A stretch of DNA of 64,000 nucleotides from Stratiolaelaps scimitus (Eukaryota > Arthropoda > Arachnida > Mesostigmata > Laelapidae): the NCBI GenBank assembly GCA_019614645.1, contig JABWDB010000046.1:2060001-2124000 (forward strand), given 5' to 3'. Below, piece after piece: positions 1-14,341 of this stretch; position 1 is the stretch's first letter; every line of letters begins with the position of its first letter. The position numbers were made by a program, and so were the translations under genes. A model generated the notes under the pieces. That model ran no database searches. It saw nothing but the letters and a program-made list of their open reading frames with translations, and was not told the origin of the DNA.

Positions 1-2983
1 ATCGCACATTCGATGATCTGTCCCTTGAATGAGTGCTTGTACTCAGGAGACATGGTATCTATTTATGGGCACATTTCATTGTTGTCGAAGAAAGCGAAGC
101 AAAAATTTGTGCAACGAAGCTTTATCTCTCTCTCTCTCTCATAATAAAGCTGCCTGCTCGAACCGAACGCTCTGTTGCTGTGCCGTATCGAAGGAGGCCA
201 CTTAGACGAGGGCCATAACTCTTGTCATAGGCCATTTCATCCTAAGCCAGCCAGCACAAGCAAACCTATTAGGAATATTAAATAATCCGCTGTCGTATCC
301 CGGCAGTACGAGGCCAGTAGCCACTGATCGTAGAGTGCCAGCACAAGCACTCGATACGACTTTGTCATCCTCACAGATCATTGCCCCAGATCTAGTATAG
401 TATAGTGCATCAGCGGATACAACAGCTCGACTCTCTCTCTCTCTACTTCTGTCTTGGGGAACACTCGCGCCAACGAAATGGACTCGTAGTCCACTAGATC
501 AGTGTGAATTTCACTCGATCCGGTCATCGATACAGCTCAGACGAGGAACCCAATGGACGAAGCAATGTCCATTTCAGTGAAGCGGGCATGGAGTTTACTC
601 ATTGGCTGCACCGTCCCGTCTACCCATTTTCTCATAAGGCAGCTCGAATCAACGATGAACAACCCATACTGATTGCTATTGGCACCGTCCCAGCAGCATT
701 GTCTCTTCATAGGGTCACAGTTGAAAATCACCGATCACTTTCGGCAGGCTTAGTCGGCGATTGAGGCTGAACTGACCATCGCACCGGCTGTCGACGCGAA
801 ATACTTGACAATTTCCTACCGGCAGCTAACTTTTTTTAACTAATCGTTAGCAAACTCTGTAATGAAGGTGAACAAAATATGTTTTTGGGCAGGGACATAT
901 TTCGCTCTGGAGAAATATGACTACCACATGGCTCACACAAGAATAACAACAGTAATAACTGGGGAAAAAAAAGGAACGAAAAATGATTCGTAATACGCGC
1001 CACCAAAGTGCATCTACCTATGAAGCAAGGCGTTTTTTTTTCTTAAGGCAGTTCATCGAGGGAGAAAGGGCGGGCGCGGCGGTAACATCGACGATCACTA
1101 CTGGGCTCTGATTTGAATCAGACCCCAGACAAGGGTGATCAGCTCGCTCGCTATAATGAGCTCTCATTCGTATCTCGGTTTGACTATTTACACCAGCACA
1201 CATCTGTCCTCCTACGGTGATCATTTTCTCTTTTTACGGTACACGATCATGCGACTGTGGCGTAACGATGCTTGAAGGCGCGTCCGTGCCAGCGATATTG
1301 GTTGCTTCATGCTAGATGTTCGAGCGATTTCGTTTACATTAAGTAAAGTTCGCTTAGAAGCTTAAATGACAAGCTTCGATATCGAGCTGGACCATGTCGC
1401 TAGGCGAATCGTTCCCTGTCCTGTGACGATCAAATACAAACACGAAAGGGGTTCTAAAAAGGCGTCTATGCGGCCCGTTTCAACGCGGCTTCGATTCGTC
1501 CCTAGCCATTGTCGCGCTGTGGTCGTCAGCCAAACGCTAAGTGTTCACTACACGTGTTGTCAATGAATCACACAGTGATCTTCTATGTGGCTGTTTCTAA
1601 CGCGCCACCCTTGCTGCACTCTCCGGGGCTGCGCCTCCGTTACCGTTAGGCTATGAGCGTACGACGCTAGCCTAGTGACCCTAGAAATGATAGCAATCAA
1701 GTGCCAGCTATAATACATAGCAAAGTGACAATAGATCACAAACGGACCAACCAGTCACCATTGCTGGTTAGCACGCTCTGTGGCGACGACAGTGGCTGCT
1801 GTTGCCAGCCGTGTCCGTTGAGAGCTCCCCGGCAGCTTGAATACGCGGGGCCGAACGAAGCGTTCCATTGTCGTTTTAGTCACGATCGATGTGCGATGAT
1901 TGCTACAAGACAACGATACAGCAGCAGACTGACAGAGACGAACGTTCAGCAGAAAGGCGATCTCTAATTTTGACTTAAGCATCGTACAAATTGCAGCTCC
2001 TTTAATAAACCAATAAACCTTACCTAATGCCCCTTACCTAAAATTATTTGACCCACAACATTGCAGCAAGTTAGACGTTCTTCCTGCCCCATTTATTATT
2101 ATTATCATCTTTTATTAGTTATCCGTTGCCTTTCTGCCATCTGGTCCATACATCGCTCAAGCGCTAACCCGCGAGAGCCCTAAATCTCATTAATTTATTG
2201 GCAAGCATTAATGTCCTATTTTTATGTGTTGTGGTTCACACGAGCGAGCATTTCCATTATGCGAAATGTCGATATTCGTCGCAGACCTACAGAGAGCCCT
2301 CCTGCTATCTCGATGTTTTTTTTTTCTATTAAACGTTGTCCCAGTGATCTCATCGAATCTAAGGCGCGACAAATACCCGATACACAAGAAACCTACACAT
2401 ACACACACGCTCAGACCCAGATATATCGGAAGGCATTAACATGGAGAGCGAGTGTAACCTGTCGGGGCTTGCAAAAACGAATTTGCCACAGACATAAGCC
2501 AGCCGCCCAGGCTGAAACACTGGTGGCAGCGTTGCTGTTTCTGGCGCTGACCCAGTGCCATGCCGGCCACGATGACCGCCGATCGCCGGCAGGCAGGCGA
2601 GTCTCGCTGCACGCTGCTCAAACGAATGAAAAGCGGGAATATCGGCAGGAGCAGCAACAGCGGCAAAACGAGATGATAAGCCGAGAGCGCGGATGAGAAC
2701 GACAACGAAACGGTCATGGCATTCTGTCGTGTAACACTTCTGCTCTAGTAGCCACAGCAACGGTCGGCTGCTACGAGCGTCATCTTTAGCAAACATCTTT
2801 AGCAGCAGCAGCAGCAGCAACAACAACAACAACACCGACGGCAATATCGGGTGCTATGACAGTGGTCATCGGGAGGCCAACATTCGACGACTGTGCCAAT
2901 CCGTCGAGTCATAGCCGAACGCTTCACGTAGGCCGTCGAGATTGAACGACATCGACAAGAAGGCATAGGTCTCAATGGGCACC

Positions 2984-2987
<4 letters not shown>
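1..2987. other. Unannotated intergenic or intronic sequence
   Basis: Only short CT runs (126-140, 431-443) and opposing short frames are seen. The 161-codon frames at 2211-2696 (plus) and 2359-2844 (minus) cover each other and are probably chance. A CAG/CAA tract lies at 2801-2834. Confidence 0.6.
2801..2834. repeat. (CAG)n-(CAA)n tract
   Basis: Six to seven AGC/CAG units pass directly into five CAA/ACA units. Confidence 0.8.

Positions 2988-3023
<36 letters not shown>
2988..3023. repeat. (TA)18 microsatellite
   Basis: There are 36 uninterrupted alternating T and A. Confidence 0.95.
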
Positions 3024-3024
<1 letters not shown>

Positions 3025-4583
3025 GTGTTATATGCGATGTGGGTCCTTAGAAGACCCGCGCTCGCGAGAAACACATTACCACCACTGGAAGCAGCCGACT
3101 CACCGGGCTACTCATTGCTGATTGTCTAGAAACGGGATGGCCCGTGCTGAATACTCGCCACAATAACTTCACTACAATCGCAAACCAGCCGAGGCGGGTG
3201 ACCCAATGCTGCATGGTAGTACTCAATGCCAAATGTATCTTACTCACCTACTTTAAGCTATGATACGAACACCAGCGGCAGTAACAGTACTGAGTCTACG
3301 GCGAACAGGTCGTGTTCGAGTTGATTCGGGTTCGATTTTTAGTGTTCGAATACTTAACGCCGCCCCGACATCGTGTCAAAGTAAACGAGGAAGGTCCGTT
3401 CGAACGTAATCATCATAACATTTCCCGCCTTCTCAGTAGATATTGTGAGAAAGATATTGTAGATCCTGTCTCGTAGTATCCTCGACGAAGTGGGCTGTAC
3501 TTAGTTGTGGGGCCCTCCGAGGAGACGGCGTCGTATCGAGACAACGTGTACGATAGGCCGTTCGCGACTTTGCTCAATATGCTCAGGCGTATTTTGCTCT
3601 GCGGTGATATTCACGCAATAGAGAAATTGCTTACAGATAATTGTCGAGGACAACAACAGCAAATATGAGAAAGATCTCGGTTAGCAGCTCGGAACATCTC
3701 GTTTAGTCTGCACGATTTTGTGCGCTTCCACTCAAGAATCGTGAAGCCGGTTAACATTGATGGCCACTCAACGAGTCCAAGGTCTATTCTATGTATGAAT
3801 CTATATCCAGTGCAAACTGACTATGGTGATAAAGTGGCGTAATATATTGTACACGAGTAATATATTGTACATTATATTGATTTGGACAGATAGAATTTCT
3901 TGAACTAATATTAACCGACACTTCCGGGTCGGTACGCCGATATCGATCAGGTTGTTCGTTAACAAATGCTTGTCAATAGATGAATAGCCGTTAGATGCAT
4001 TCCGCTCGAACGCTGCCTCCCGCCTACAAAGCTAGCTTTCAATGAAGACCACCTTCTATATATAATTTCATTCATTATTTTATACAATATGGAAAATAAC
4101 TAACAAAGGTGACAGTCGATATATAGATATATATATAAAATATATGCATACATTAATAGTACATTTCGTGTGAAGTACGAGACCACCTATATAGCTCTAT
4201 ATTAGTAGCTGCCGTTGTCAGACATCCTAGCAGCGGGCAGTTAAGCTTTTTTTTTCCTGACGGGTAACTCTGTGCCTTTAGGCTGTCAATTTATTTTTGC
4301 TTAGAACGCAACTAATCGAGTCAGTCTAACGTCACTATGAAAACTGGTGTACCCCCTGGTGCCATCTTCCTTGCCTGTGATTGTGACTTCGCCAATAGTA
4401 ATCTATTATAGAAAATCGCTTCGTTGCACTGACGTCAGTTGAGGGCTGTCCCAAACAATGACAGAATACGCCAATCGCTTTTTCTTTCTCTCTCTCTCTC
4501 TCACTTGGTATAAGCCACCACCTAATCATTTCTCGCCGTGTATGTGATAATACCATCGATTATCAGACGATTTCATGCCTGCG

Positions 4584-4616
<33 letters not shown>
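4584..4616. repeat. (TA)n microsatellite, one interruption
   Basis: Alternating AT of 33 bp with a single G at 4606. Confidence 0.9.
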
Positions 4617-4824
4617 CGTTCAGTCTCTTGGAATCGACAAAACCGCCTTCATCTGCTTAGTGTTTATCCAGACGACACGCCGGTACTGTAGCCGTGAGCA
4701 AAACATGTTTATATTATTACTGTTATTACATACTCTCCATATAATACAGTACGTAGAATACAATGGATGCCATAAGAATAACAATTTTTTGGGTGCCACC
4801 ATGTGATCCTATGCCGTGTTTATG

Positions 4825-4866
4825 TCTCTCTCTCTCTCTCTCGCTCTCTCTCTCTGCCTCTCTCTG
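4825..4866. repeat. (TC)n microsatellite
   Basis: TC repeats are interrupted by single G and GC steps. Confidence 0.85.
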
Positions 4867-7469
4867 ATGAAGCAAGTGGCTGAATGTGTGGGAGAGACCT
4901 ACGTTGCAAGGTCTTCCAGAATAATGACACCACGGCGGACAAGCGCTCATCTACAATACAACATTCAGCAGGGGCCATCCATCCGACAAGCTGACAGACA
5001 GAGAGATAAAGAGATATTGTAGATAACCCGCGCGGACCAAGCGCCTATCATTTCGTCGTCCGCGGGCCGCGACGGAGAGGCGGCAAAGTGGCGAATAAAA
5101 AAAAAGAGAACTAGTAAAGCCAACCGCAGACATCACTTTGTCACTTTGACGCTGCTTGTGATGAAGCAGCCAGTCCGAATGATGCTCAGTGTGCGTTCTC
5201 TTCTTCGTCCGATTCCCTTGGTTTCGTCGCTCGGAGCGAGCGTCGTTCGCAATGAGATCGGCGAGAGCTTCTTGAAAAGTGTGACAGTGGTACGGGTGAA
5301 CGCCAGTGGTGAGGGGTCAACGGGGTGTTGGATCGGAGCCAACAGAGATCTCTGTCGAATCCGGATGGAGTTCGGTTTCGTCCATTGTCGAATAACGACA
5401 GGCCAACATCGAAATGTCTCCTGTTATTCGAAGAATAGACTTTAGGATAAATCGACCCTCAACGGACATTATCCTTCAGATCGCATTGCATCATCGCGTA
5501 TTTTATCATACCTGTGAGCTGGGCGAACACTTGTATACAATTGCAGCGTAGCCTGCGATGACTGTTTCTGCCCGACGCTCCTCGGAGCGGCCGAATAAAT
5601 CAATAAATGGTAGCCGATCAGCGAGCCAACAGTCAGTCAGCAGCGAGTCCGGGCTATTCGAGAATCTGTCAATTAGTGCGCGTGTGTTTATTGTTATTAT
5701 TAAATGATGTCATCGTTGTTGCTGTTAAGGCCGTTGATAATTGCTGTTGCAGTTGTTGTGGTTGTTGTCGACATCATCATCGTCATCATCATCATAGTTG
5801 TTGTAGTTGTTGCTGTTGTTGATAAAGTCAAGCGGACCCCTTCGATGGACATCGGGCTATCAGGCGCGAATTACAAATGGCATAAGATTACGCGGCGGTG
5901 GCTGCGGCCGCGACAGCGGCAACGGCGGCGGCGGATGACTAAATGTCTGAATCTTGCATACGCTCCACTCCACCCGCACAATTGGAAGTCGTCTCGCAAA
6001 CGCTGAATCGCCTCTGCAACGCGGCCACCAGATCCAACTGCGTGACCAACCATCGTAATACGTTCGTAATGATAAATGAAGACGACCGTTGGGTCATCGT
6101 AACAACGACACGAAGAGTAATGGCTCACAACAGATTATCATGATGATGATGATGATGGGTGAAGATCGTTCGTTGGACTGTTGAAATAGCGTGGACTTCA
6201 CCCAATAATGCCGGAGGATGATCCGGCAAAACGGCTCAGCGGCTCAAAGATTTAGTTAGTTCGTTGCTGCTGTTGTTGCTGTTGATGTGTTGTTGCCAGC
6301 GGAGAATAATTATCAGCGACGATGCTGAAATGATCCTCAGAGAATTCAGTGTCAGTGTCGCAAAGGCAATGACCGGCGGGACGGGACAGGATGACGAAAT
6401 GAGGATAACTGAGACAGGCTGTCGTTTTGATGGATGGCCTTATCGTCTGTACGGAACAGAATGACCGATCGGGGAAGGCGAGCACGTGGTGCTATATTAA
6501 GAATAACGCATTCGCAATGGGAATCACTATATGCTAAGCTTAGGTTTCACAAGATGTCCCATTGAGAAATGCGGCGTGTTCCGAGTTACTTCGGCGATTA
6601 TAATAATACATTGTTTTGCCATAGTTATTAGCATATAGTAGTCTAATCGAATATCGTTGTTGTTAGTTTCACATTGGCCCGTTCGAGAAAGCTCTGTACC
6701 GCGGCAAAAACGACAACAGCTGGGTATTATCGTCTTTTACGAGGCTGGAACCGGGTCGTCGCTGCTCAGGAGGCTGCTCATGTTCTCAACGTCGAAATTT
6801 TCGATGAGGTATGATCGTCAAGCTGGCTCGCCTGCCTCGTTCTGCATGGAACTGGTCACTTTGATTTGTGTGATTGGCATTCTGTGGGGTTTTAAGCGGT
6901 GCCAAATGACAGGAAGCCAAAACGAGAGCCAACCGAATTGAATCGTAAACAGTTGAACTCCGGTATATCGCACCGACTCAAGGCAAGCGAGGTCTCGTGC
7001 GTAGCGAAACGAAGCGGTGCGCCTCTTTGAGGTAACAGGCAAGTTCACAATCTCGATCACGATTTAGCCTATCAGCGATGATCGCGAGCGGTTTTTCTCT
7101 CAACAAAGTGATGAAAATCCCAGGACAGAACGAAGTTGCGCCACATCTTTTCGTTGATCTGTACGTTGTAGCACTTCGTGCTGAAACGATATCAGTCAGG
7201 GGCATCACCTGGATGTGTCCGCCAGTGGCGTGTCCATGGATAGACGAGCCGGAACCATGTGCTAGCTGAAGCAATCCACTGGCTGTATAACTTTTACATA
7301 TGTGCAGCAATTGTGTCCCCTCGGGTTTGTCGTTTAACCAACGACAAGCGTTTGGTGAAGTTCTCATATATTTTGTACGATGTCCTCCTATTCGGAGGAT
7401 AAACTTATATCATAATAATAACATAACATAACATTTTTGCGGTTTATTTCCGGGACCGCAATTTTAACA

Positions 7470-7510
7470 AGTATGTTCTACCGTACAGTTTCCAGTATGT
7501 TGTACCGTAC
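7470..7510 (+). repeat. Two-copy 17-bp direct repeat
   Basis: AGTATGTTCTACCGTAC (7470-7486) recurs as AGTATGTTGTACCGTAC (7494-7510) with one substitution, a period of 24 bp. Nothing else in the area explains it. Confidence 0.55.
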
Positions 7511-9223
7511 GGATCCACGTCAACCGCATGACGCCATGCGTGAACCCCAACAGCGGACGGCTGCCATTTGTTGACCTAAACCTTGCTAAGAACTAGTTCA
7601 ATTTCAACAAATATAGAGCACGACCTGGACGTGTTAGAGCCAGCTGCCTTGACGCTACTTCAGCTCGATTTGAGGCCCAATCCCTGCGACTCAGTCCCTT
7701 CAATCGGCGAACGATAGAATAGAAGGCAACACTGAACCAAGATGGTCCCGTCTGGCAAAGGCGAGTGGACACGGATTCAATTTCTCGATTCATCGAATCG
7801 ATACCTTCTGACGCTTCTGCCGTCACAACGTGGGAGCGTGTAGTCACTCGTCTTCAGTGAAGATACCCATTAGACCTTCAGTCAACATGTTCGTTGGCTC
7901 GCCGAAGGTGCAGAAACACTTCTTCAATCACTGCCATAGGATAAACGCCACCGCGGGGTTTCGTGCCCGCCTAAATAGGGCAGAACACAGGCAGGCAGTT
8001 GATACGCTAAACTGGTACAACGATATTTTCGCTTCTAGCCGCCTCATGTCTGAATTCGCATGCGCAAACCAAAATTTTCGCCAGACTCCTCCGAGCAGCG
8101 AGAATTTCTACTCCGGGTGATCGATGTACGCAGAACGAATTTGTACGACACCACAAATGACACTTGTATATAACAGCTGTTTCACATCGTTAGAGAGGAA
8201 GAGAAACACTCGAATATCCATGGGACGATGTGGTGTAATCTGTCCAGCGTTGTCCCTTGGTACGACCTCTCTGTTGAGTCAGCCTCCACACCCCGACTGG
8301 ATAATGGTCGTTATTCAAATTATGTAGTACATAATACAATTATGCCATAATATTGGTAACGGTGAGGATGTCGATCGCAGTTAGCTGGCTGATTGGCTCG
8401 ACGTCGTATCCACGCCATCCATATATTCGATTTTTTTCGACAAGATACCGCCAGATTGCAGACACGAACTCACCTCGTTTTTACACCCGTCGCCAAGTTA
8501 AATTGCGCCTTACAAAAGCCACTTGTCCTAACGACGATTGACGACGTCAGCCGCGTGTCACTAAAAATCCATCAGCGTCAACAGTGACTGTACCTGCCCG
8601 AGACGCGGTGGCTGTTCGCCGGCGCCAGAAAGGCCACTGTCAGGAGAGCCATCTCTGATCTCGTAACGTTGCGAGCGAGCCCGGTAGTCAGTCTCACACC
8701 CATCGGTGTTAGCATCCGTGGGGGGCTACCATTACGGCTATTGCGTCAACTGCTTGTGCTGATGATGCTGCTGCTGCTGTTGTTGCTATCAAACGCTAAC
8801 TCGTGTAATCATCGACAGAACAGCCATCAACGAGCGGACAGCGGGTGAGCTGTCGATGTAACGGAACTGGATTAACAGAAATACCTAGAAGAGCGCGCTC
8901 GTGGATCGCGATGTGTGGCAGCAGCTATCCGCCATATCAGATCATCATATCGTAATTGATTATTATTATTATTGACGACGACGGTGCTAGTGGCGACTAT
9001 TATTATTATTATTTATATGGTGGTGAATCGTGGCGTCGGTTGGGTGACGGTCGCTACGAGGACGACAACTACCATCGACCTTTATGATGTCTACCAACGG
9101 CAAAGCGAACACAACGAATCGCCAGGGCTATTTCGGCTTCTCTCATCTCGATATTTCTCTACCTTCCGATTCGATTTGATCACCCGTAATCATTTCTCGG
9201 CGTACAACGTGGTACGTATGTAC

Positions 9224-9258
<35 letters not shown>
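9224..9258. repeat. (TA)n-(TG)n compound microsatellite
   Basis: The AT run to 9247 passes into six TG units. Confidence 0.9.
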
Positions 9259-10679
9259 AATCGACTACCCGTTCGTTGGCCAGCTACTGCTCTGACGCAG
9301 CGTGCGGCGGCGGCCGCTGTGCCATCGGCACACAAACACCCAGAAAGCGTGAATCTGATTTGATGACGGGATCTCGCCACGCTGTGCCTAGTCAAACTTC
9401 AACACACAGACCCTGCCGACAGCAACCGCCGCCTTTATCGAGCTTACTGCTGCGGCTGGGGCCACTGGCCCCGTCGACGACACTTGCTGACATTTCTAGT
9501 GAAATACAACAGCCAATGACGTAACCAAGACAGTCTCTCAAACAATTTCTGACCACGATTGCAGAGCGGCGTCGCGTCCACAGGCCCTAATAACGGACAC
9601 GCCTGTTGGCTGGGCGGCATAGCGACTCCTGTGCTGCAATGACTGCCTGTCCAGTTATCCATCCGTATCGACGTATCAATATTGTCGTTTACTCTAGGTA
9701 GTTCGCGTTACGGCAGAGAAGTAGAAAAGAAAAAAAACCAACTGGAAAACAGTGAAATTTGCCGACCCCCCAACAACAAATTATGGAAAATCTGTATATA
9801 TGGGTATTTCCTTTGAGCTCTCTCTCTCGGGTCTAATGAGCTGGCTGTCACATTCACGCGGTTTGCGGCGACTTTCAATGCGGACATGATGTTAATGAGT
9901 ATCGTGATCGAAGGGCTTCGTCAGCAACGCAAATAAGAATGGGCACACCATGCACACGACTAATAGCGGCGATCGGGAAGGCGCTCGAACCATGAAATGC
10001 CATCCCTGTCTACCAGAGGAACGTCACGGTTAGCTAGACAACGAGCGGTTTATTTTTCCGGGCCCCGTTGATCTGCTCCTAATTCATAGGGCCAACGTAA
10101 TCTGATGAACAACCATTGACGATGAATCTCGAAGGGAAGTTTAGTGTCAGATATAATTGATAGATGGATGTAATTATCTTGTGGCTTGTTCGAGAACACG
10201 CCGAATTCTACATCATTCGAATCAGTTGCATCCCAGTCAGTGACGCCAATCCTATGGCGATGTCGGTGAGGAAGACACACAGTAAAATGAAATGTAGTTT
10301 TGCCCGCTGACAACCTGCTAATCATACATACATAATTATGCTTGCTGCTCATTATAGTTCTAACGCCCGGTAATCGCTAATAATGCATTCACTCATTGCT
10401 GCCAACTGGTGCTAGCTGTCGAAAGAAACTTAAACGAACAAATAAGGAGCTGGACGCCACCCAGCGTGGGCAAAAGAACAGAGAGAGAGACGAGAGAGAT
10501 ATAAGAGTTTTTCTGGACTATAGAATAAACGTCGTAGGGGCGTAGTGTAACTAGAGAAATACGATCCTGCCTCTCATTGTCAAGTGGATGCGCTTGTGTT
10601 ATATTAATCGCTTTGCCACAACCCACAATTTGGAGTGTAAATTGCGCCCGATGGCCAAACCGGTGACTAATGTTATGCG

Positions 10680-10682
<3 letters not shown>

Positions 10683-10714
<32 letters not shown>
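10683..10714. repeat. (TA)16 microsatellite
   Basis: There are 32 uninterrupted alternating A and T. Confidence 0.95.
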
Positions 10715-10717
<3 letters not shown>

Positions 10718-12837
10718 CGATTAACACAGTCAGGTTAACATCGATCATTATTACTGTTAAGGGTGTCCCAGCAAAATGTGTTACTTTGCTTTGCCGTTCG
10801 CGTTCCAGAGTGAAACGACAAATTATCCTCTTCCAGACCCCCGCGCTCCCCCGATAGCAGAGTGGAGCGATGAAGACAATCCATGAAACATAGATCCGTC
10901 ATAGATGTCATCAGCTCTCGGAGATGAACCAACACCCAGCGAGATATAGACACGAATTCAATAGAATTGCCCCTCTCTCTCTCTCTCTCTCTCGATACCC
11001 ACCGCAGAGCGGGCACGACAACATCGACGATTTGCCAGCAGATTAATCTCGGCAGTCTTTGTGCGAAGGATCTCGGCGTTCGCTGCAACCGCAATACGAC
11101 GTTTGTACGAGCGACAAAGACATTGTCGGCAAATCGCTCCATATGCCCTCTATGATAATTTCTGTATGATACATGACACAACATATCATTTGTCGCATGC
11201 ATACGAAGTGAGCCGTACGCCGTAAGAAAATAATGATCCAATGCATGTATTCGAATGTTTCAACAGGAAATCACGAAGTGGTTCTTACTGTTTCGTTCTT
11301 ACCACCGGCTGAGATCTGAATGTTTGCTGTGATTACAGCCGTCTCCAACAAGATGCAAATAACATATATATTTGCTTGAAAATCAACTTTATATAATATT
11401 GCATTGATGCATTGATATATTAGGCACGATATTCCTGTTGTCGAATTCGATGGCGAAACTATCGAAATCGACGGCATCGATCGCAAGCGGAGACTAAATT
11501 TGTTGACACACTAGCAAATCGGGTGAATATCGAATAAAAATTGTTTGTAATACCTATCGGGGTTTTTTTTTTCTTTCCTTCGTTTGAATATCGGTGGAAA
11601 ATAAATGTCACCAATAACTCGACATGCTGGCCATGATCGCGCCTCGAAATCAGATCTAGGATGAAAATGTTTCAGAGAAGCATGCATACTCGTCGCCAAT
11701 GACGACGTCACGACAGGCATCTCTAATTAGTTTATGATTCAATTAAAACGACGACAACAACAACTCGACACGTCACCACGCCTGACGATTTTCCACGAGG
11801 GTCGTCTGTCAGTAAGTCAGCGATCGGTTATTGGCAACAATGTCGCAACCTCGCGGGAGCAGTTTGCTCGGAGAGGTTTAAAGGTTTCGCGCCCATTGTC
11901 AGCAGCCTGTCTCCGTTTTGATGACTAATCGATACCAGCGTAGAGCAGCACTCCGGGCGTCGAGTCGACTCAACCCGGCCGGGATCACCAGCCACCACCG
12001 GTATATAATACATAGGTCGACATAGCGGCAACGGCGGCTGCCGCAGCAGCTGTAATCAGGGAGGCGACGGCAACGAGAAGCAACGATCCCCCTATGGACA
12101 GCTCCCAACGAGTTTCGTATCGCCACTGGGTGGCGGCGGGTGACCCAGTTACGTCGAAGAGCAGTCAGTCATTCGCTAAACATTCTACCAAAGTTCGAGA
12201 GCGAGACCGCCCCACTGGTTTCACACACTAACTATTCTGTATCTGCCACCTCGGCCAGGGATCGGCGGTCGGCAGACTCACCTCCCTCGCTATACAGGCT
12301 GGACATGGTGGCTCGGACGACTTTCAGTGACACGGCCGTGGATCCCTTGAAACGCTGTGAGACAATTCTTGACGAGCCACTCGACACATGAATGGTTAGG
12401 CGGCGTGATATGTATATGGTTGTATAGCAGAGATGAATATTGGCGCCGTTGCTTTCGTACAGTAATAGTAGTAATAATAATAATAGATCCATTGTGATTG
12501 CAATGGGAATGGGAATTTTCTGCGTGTCAATGAGTATCTCGTATATTGTGCCTGCTGAAGAGTCACTACCGTATAACTATTTATGTTTGTAGCAAATTTC
12601 CTGTAGACAAAGGCGTTGGCGAAGAGAAGTAATCTGCACAATTTACACAGCTAGATTGCGACACCCTGCCTCAACATGACAATGTTTCAACTATACCGAG
12701 TTAATTCAGCCCCTAGCTATTATATATTGACCAGTAGTCCAGCATGATCTAACCAAAATGGCTGATCTACAAGCAATGTATTTACACAGACTAAACGTGT
12801 GATGCACGCAGTTGGAGCTGTATCGAAGATCATGTCA

Positions 12838-12896
12838 ACGGGCCACCGGACCCGTAGCTGCCTAACTGGTGGTCATGCGTTTGACTAACCACCCTC
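12838..12896 (-). mobile_element. Possible decayed tRNA-like SINE head
   Basis: The minus-strand reading has GGGTGGTTAGTCAAACGC, then CAGTTAGGCAG, then ACGGGTCCGG. This resembles a D-arm, an anticodon-arm and a degenerate B-box in order and at about the right spacing. The B-box match is poor and part of the stretch can instead pair with itself (GGTGGT/ACCACC). No second copy was found in the window. Confidence 0.2.
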
Positions 12897-13131
12897 TATG
12901 TATTCTACCACTGATCTCGTGACAAACACCTAAGACCTAAAGTGATCTATAATAGCCCACACCTAGGCCGTTGAGATCAGAAGGTGGCCCCATCTGATCC
13001 CCTCTAGGATCCCACCTCGATTCCCTACAGAGAGCAGGGCTGGACCTAAACATCAATAGATTTTACTACTGATTCACCCGACGCCGATGAAGAACACCTA
13101 GAATGCCTTCCTCAATCTAAATCGTATTTAT

Positions 13132-13137
<6 letters not shown>

Positions 13138-13171
<34 letters not shown>
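13138..13171. repeat. (TA)17 microsatellite
   Basis: There are 34 bp of alternating A and T after a short CACA lead. Confidence 0.95.
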
Positions 13172-13176
<5 letters not shown>

Positions 13177-13732
13177 CGTATTGAATATTTCCCATTGGAG
13201 CTTATAAAATCTGTCGTGCTGGTTGGCCACAGCTCTGCGTGTTTGCCGCAAATATAAACAATAAGTACTGCAATCCGACTTTGCAATATCATGCGTCATG
13301 TGTATACGTACATTTAAACGATGACACTAGCTCTCTGTCATTTCGTACGATTGACTCATCTCTAAATGAAATATGTCAACAAATTAATGCAAAATTGCAC
13401 CTACAAATCTAACACTTCTGGGCATCGGTAGATCGAACTGTGGTGAGAATCAAATTAATCGAACGTCAATGAGTGAGTCGTTTTGTCAAATTCACATTGA
13501 TCAGTACTCGACTCTGTCTTCCTTCTCATAATCGTCACACTGTTCATCCGCGCCCCTCGCGAAGAACGACTACAAGCGATCTTCATTACAGCTTTTCCCG
13601 TGAACATGTTCCTCGTTCTCGCCGACGACCACTCACTAAATGGTTCTTACCTGGAATAAAGATCAATGTCCGTTTTAGTACACGTCATGTTAAAGCAGAA
13701 CAAGCAACATTCGATTGTACCTAGAGCAGAAC

Positions 13733-14080
13733 ATGAGCTGGTTTAGTTTACCTATATTTCCTGGAGCGTTTTTCGTTCTGCTGCTGCTGCTGCAGTTATT
13801 GGGTCATATCATATTTTGTGGACGGTCCGCCTGCTGCGATCAACCAGGACGGACGTCAGCCTGTATCGACGCTGATGAGCGAGGATCAATCCTCACCGTT
13901 CAATATACCCGCTCGTCTTGGTCACGACTACGTCAAATAAGGCAGGAGTGGTGTTGCTTTTTTTTGTTTTGTCGCGGGAGCCACAAGGGTTCATTAGATA
14001 TCGCTGCGATTAGCGAAGCAATGTTCCGTCACCTGTTTCCCCGCCGCCGGATAGAAAGAAGACTTGCCCACCATGATTAG
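13733..14080 (+). CDS. Small open frame with a signal-like N-terminus, doubtful
   Basis: From the ATG at 13733 a 115-residue frame begins MSWFSLPIFPGAFFVLLLLL, a hydrophobic stretch resembling a signal peptide or membrane anchor. It is followed by a cysteine-containing segment (CGRSACCDQPGRTSACIDAD) and a basic C-terminus. The leucine run comes from a CTG repeat, so it could be accidental. It ends 260 bp before the palindrome cluster at 14342. No relative was recognised. Confidence 0.12.
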   Translation: MSWFSLPIFPGAFFVLLLLLQLLGHIIFCGRSACCDQPGRTSACIDADERGSILTVQYTRSSWSRLRQIRQEWCCFFLFCRGSHKGSLDIAAISEAMFRHLFPRRRIERRLAHHD

Positions 14081-14341
14081 TTAAGTACGCCGGTGGACGG
14101 ACGATAAACCTGCTTTCATCGTACAGCGATTCTTCGGGACCAGCGGAATAACTATTCCCTCGAACCGAAACATCGATATTCAACACAACTCCTTCCTTTA
14201 CAGCTAGTGCAGGCAGAATACAAATATCTCCAAATAGATATTTCATCGAGGTGAGCTCGTTGTCGTCAGAGCTGACCAGCCGACGAACACAGGTGTCGCC
14301 GTTTTGCCGTGAATAATAGCAACAACAGCAGGCAGAATCAA

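Larger units (their letters stand above)
3024..9223. other. Unannotated sequence with scattered low-complexity tracts
   Basis: It holds CT runs at 4482-4502 and 4825-4862 and a TTG/CAT trinucleotide patch at 5690-5825 that produces false Leu/Val/His runs. A 99-codon plus frame at 5146-5445 has mixed composition and internal ATGs (MKQPVRM, MMLSVRSLLRP) but no recognised relative and an overlapping minus frame. No gene is supported. Confidence 0.55.
9259..14341. other. Unannotated intergenic or intronic sequence
   Basis: It contains TA tracts at 10683-10714 and 13138-13171, a CT run at 10973-10993 and the weak tRNA-like piece at 12838-12896. The 168-codon minus frame at 10735-11241 includes an Arg/Glu run from the CT tract and is not recognised. 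Apart from the small frame at 13733, no gene is supported. Confidence 0.55.

Noticed and set aside
2211..2844. Opposing 161-codon frames
   Set aside because: They cover each other, and one ends in poly-Leu from the CAG/CAA tract.
5690..5825. Hydrophobic and His/Cys-rich frames
   Set aside because: They are a TTG/CAT trinucleotide patch read in three frames.
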